Of a DNA stretch of 64,000 nt, positions 62,041-64,000 are shown in pieces (the stretch's first letter is position 1; each line of letters begins with the position of its first letter). This DNA is from an uncultured Bacteroidota bacterium (lineage in GTDB: Bacteria; Bacteroidota; Bacteroidia; Flavobacteriales; Flavobacteriaceae): positions 62,001-126,000 of the forward strand of contig CABYFY010000005.1 in assembly GCA_902518355.1 (NCBI GenBank), written 5' to 3'. A program made the translations under genes and the position numbers. The notes beneath the pieces are model-generated. The model saw only the letters and a program-made list of their open reading frames with translations. It ran no database searches and was not told where the DNA came from.

Positions 62041-64000
62041 TTAATCAGCATATAATTCTATCGGTGTACAACTACAAACTAGATTACGATCGCCGTATGC
62101 ATCATTAACTCTTCTAACTGGTGGCCAGAATTTATTTTCTTTAATATAATCTAAAGCGAATGCAGCTTTTTCTCTCGAATAGTTAAAGCTCCATTTGTCA
62201 GAAGTTACCATTTCAAGCGTGTGTGGAGAATTCTTTAATAAATTATTTTCTTCGGAGGGTTTACAGAGAATAATTTCTTCTTTGATTGAAATCATAGCAT
62301 CACAAAATCTATCAATTTCCTCTTTGTTTTCACTTTCAGTTGGCTCAATCATCATTGTACCTGCAACAGGGAAAGAAACCGTCGGCGCATGAAATCCGTA
62401 GTCCATTAACCTCTTAGCAATATCAACTACTTCAATACCATAATCTTTAAATGGTCTACAATCAATTATCATTTCATGAGCAGATCTTCCTAGTTCACCG
62501 GTATATAGAATATCAAAGCTACCATGAAGTCTTTCTTTGATATAATTGGCATTCAATATTGCAATTTTAGTGGCTTTTGTTAGCCCATCTGACCCCAACA
62601 TTGATATATATCCATATGAAATTAAACACGCTAGAGCAGATCCAAATGGCGCAGCTGAAATTGAAGAAATCGCTTTATCCCCTCCGGTTTTGATAATTGG
62701 GTTTGAAGGTAAGAAAGGACTTAGGTGTTTTGCTACACAGATTGGTCCGACTCCAGGCCCACCACCTCCATGAGGAATAGCAAATGTTTTGTGTAGATTT
62801 AAATGACAAACATCAGCTCCTATAATTTTTGGATTTGTAAGACCCACTTGTGCATTCATATTAGCTCCATCCATATATACTTGTCCACCGTTTTTATGGA
62901 TGATTTCTGTTATTTTTAAAATATCAGATTCAAAAACTCCATGCGTTGATGGATAAGTAATCATTAATGCACCCAATGTATCTTTATACTCAACTGCCTT
63001 TTGTTCAAGGTCTGAGACATCTATATTTCCATTATCAGATGATTTGACAACAACGACTTCCATTCCAGCCATAACAGCACTTGCAGGATTAGTGCCATGA
63101 GCCGATGATGGAATGAGGCATACTTTTCTATCAAAATCTCCGTTATTTTCGTGATATGCTTTTATTACCATTAGGCCGGCATATTCTCCTTGAGCACCTG
63201 AGTTTGGTTGTAATGAAACAGCATCAAAACCTGTAATTTCCTTAAGTTGATTTTCTAATTTCTTCAGAACTTTCTCATAACCAACAGCCTGATCTTTTGG
63301 AGCAAACGGATGAATATTTAACCATCTATTCCAGCTTAATGGAAGCATTTCAGCAGCAGCATTTAATTTCATAGTACACGAACCTAGTGAAATCATTGAA
63401 GTATTTAGGGCGAGATCCTTATTCTCAAGAAATTTTATATATCTCATCAGAGAGGTTTCTGATTTATATTTTGAGAAAACTTCATCTGTCAAAAAATCTG
63501 ATTTTCTCTGATAGTTTTTGGGGATGCTGTTCAGACTTTCAAAATTTGAAAAATTTTCCAGTTTAGTGTTTTTAGACTCAGCAAAAATTGCAATAATTTC
63601 AAATATATCATTTGTAGTTGTCGTTTCATTTATTGAAATTGAAACCAGACTATCACTTGGATAATGAAAATTTACTTTTTTTTCTAATGCTTTTCCTTTT
63701 ATAAGTTTAGAGTTACACTCTACCAGAATGGTATCAAAGAAAGATTTATTTGGTGTTTTAAAGCCAAGCAAATTTAAATTTTCTTCAAGTATACAGGCAT
63801 TTGAATGGATTTTATTTGCGATTTCTTTCAAACCGTCAGGACCATGATAAACAGCATACATACCTGCCATAACAGCAAGTAAAACTTGTGCAGTACAAAT
63901 ATTCGAGGTAGCTCTATCTCTTTTAATGTGTTGTTCTCTTGTTTGCAAGGCCATTCTAAGTGCTCTATTTCCATTTTCATCAATACTTACCCCGATTATT
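62041..64000 (-). CDS. gcvP: Glycine dehydrogenase (decarboxylating), P-protein, 5' end beyond the window
   Basis: At least 652 residues of the C-terminal part of the roughly 950-residue P-protein of the glycine cleavage system. It decarboxylates glycine and passes the aminomethyl group to the H-protein lipoyl arm. The PLP lysine lies in CHLNLHKTFAIPHGGGGPG, and IPSSAHGTNPASA and LQPNSGAQGEYAG are also present. The track start at 63954 is internal: the frame stays open to base 64000 and reads IIGVSIDENGNRALR, as expected for this family. The N-terminal third is off the right edge. Confidence 0.95.
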   Translation of the reverse strand, partial: IIGVSIDENGNRALRMALQTREQHIKRDRATSNICTAQVLLAVMAGMYAVYHGPDGLKEIANKIHSNACILEENLNLLGFKTPNKSFFDTILVECNSKLIKGKALEKKVNFHYPSDSLVSISINETTTTNDIFEIIAIFAESKNTKLENFSNFESLNSIPKNYQRKSDFLTDEVFSKYKSETSLMRYIKFLENKDLALNTSMISLGSCTMKLNAAAEMLPLSWNRWLNIHPFAPKDQAVGYEKVLKKLENQLKEITGFDAVSLQPNSGAQGEYAGLMVIKAYHENNGDFDRKVCLIPSSAHGTNPASAVMAGMEVVVVKSSDNGNIDVSDLEQKAVEYKDTLGALMITYPSTHGVFESDILKITEIIHKNGGQVYMDGANMNAQVGLTNPKIIGADVCHLNLHKTFAIPHGGGGPGVGPICVAKHLSPFLPSNPIIKTGGDKAISSISAAPFGSALACLISYGYISMLGSDGLTKATKIAILNANYIKERLHGSFDILYTGELGRSAHEMIIDCRPFKDYGIEVVDIAKRLMDYGFHAPTVSFPVAGTMMIEPTESENKEEIDRFCDAMISIKEEIILCKPSEENNLLKNSPHTLEMVTSDKWSFNYSREKAAFALDYIKENKFWPPVRRVNDAYGDRNLVCSCTPIELYAD

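Overview
The window looks like a stretch of chromosome from a low-GC, probably marine member of the Flavobacteriaceae (Bacteroidota). The evidence is the AT-rich sequence with A-rich, Shine-Dalgarno-poor gene starts, Bacteroidota-type promoters (TTG, about 19-21 nt, TAnnTTTG), the gliding/type IX secretion genes gldB, gldC and gldKLMN, the fused DAHP synthase/chorismate mutase, a TonB-dependent receptor, and the gene orders miaB-sigma54 regulator-lptE-TPR-secG-groESL and mreBCD-mrdA-rodA. Genes are packed tightly. No gap exceeds about 220 bases, and I see no insertion sequence, prophage, CRISPR array or rRNA. Species-level identity cannot be read from the sequence.

Layout. 1-3.3 kb: the end of a threonine dehydratase, a GT90 glycosyltransferase and a gapN-type aldehyde dehydrogenase. 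3.3-12.8 kb: a nine-gene same-strand run (prephenate dehydratase, aminotransferase, tyrA, DAHP synthase/chorismate mutase, rsgA, dtd, zinc metalloprotease, MazG-like hydrolase, aroA). It is preceded by a short Phe/Tyr-rich leader peptide and a terminator hairpin that together look like a ribosome-mediated attenuator. 12.8-19.1 kb: queA, rlmN, dnaG, nadE, gldB, gldC. 19.1-26.1 kb (minus strand): the rod-shape operon and purH. 26.2-29.5 kb: an HMA-AraC regulator, a TonB-dependent receptor and a secreted HMA protein, probably a metal-handling unit. 29.5-35.8 kb (minus): groEL/ES, secG, a TPR protein, lptE, a sigma-54 activator, miaB. 35.9-45.2 kb: topA, an arginase-fold protein lacking metal ligands, then gldK-gldL-gldM-gldN, the type IX secretion motor and ring genes. 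45.3-45.5 kb: an initiator tRNA-fMet with its own promoter and terminator. 45.5-50.6 kb: three minus-strand envelope genes, thrB and amtB. 50.7-54.9 kb: era, two tandem secreted paralogues of unknown function, der, a MerR regulator. 54.9-64 kb: an M23 peptidase, alaS, a serine-racemase-like PLP enzyme, a GT2/methyltransferase/KAS III cluster, and the C-terminal part of gcvP, which runs off the right end.

How the genes work together. The aromatic run covers DAHP formation, EPSP formation, chorismate mutase and both prephenate branches; the leader would tie its expression to Phe/Tyr-tRNA charging. gldKLMN encode the periplasmic ring (K, N) and inner-membrane proton motor (L, M) of the type IX secretion system.

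The most interesting observations are the Phe/Tyr attenuator, a GldN with an inserted pair of DxDGDGxxD (thrombospondin-3-like) repeats alongside an acidic insertion in its partner GldK, the conserved-looking pseudo-arginase next to gldK, the HMA-AraC/TonB receptor/HMA triad, and the tandem secreted paralogue pair.
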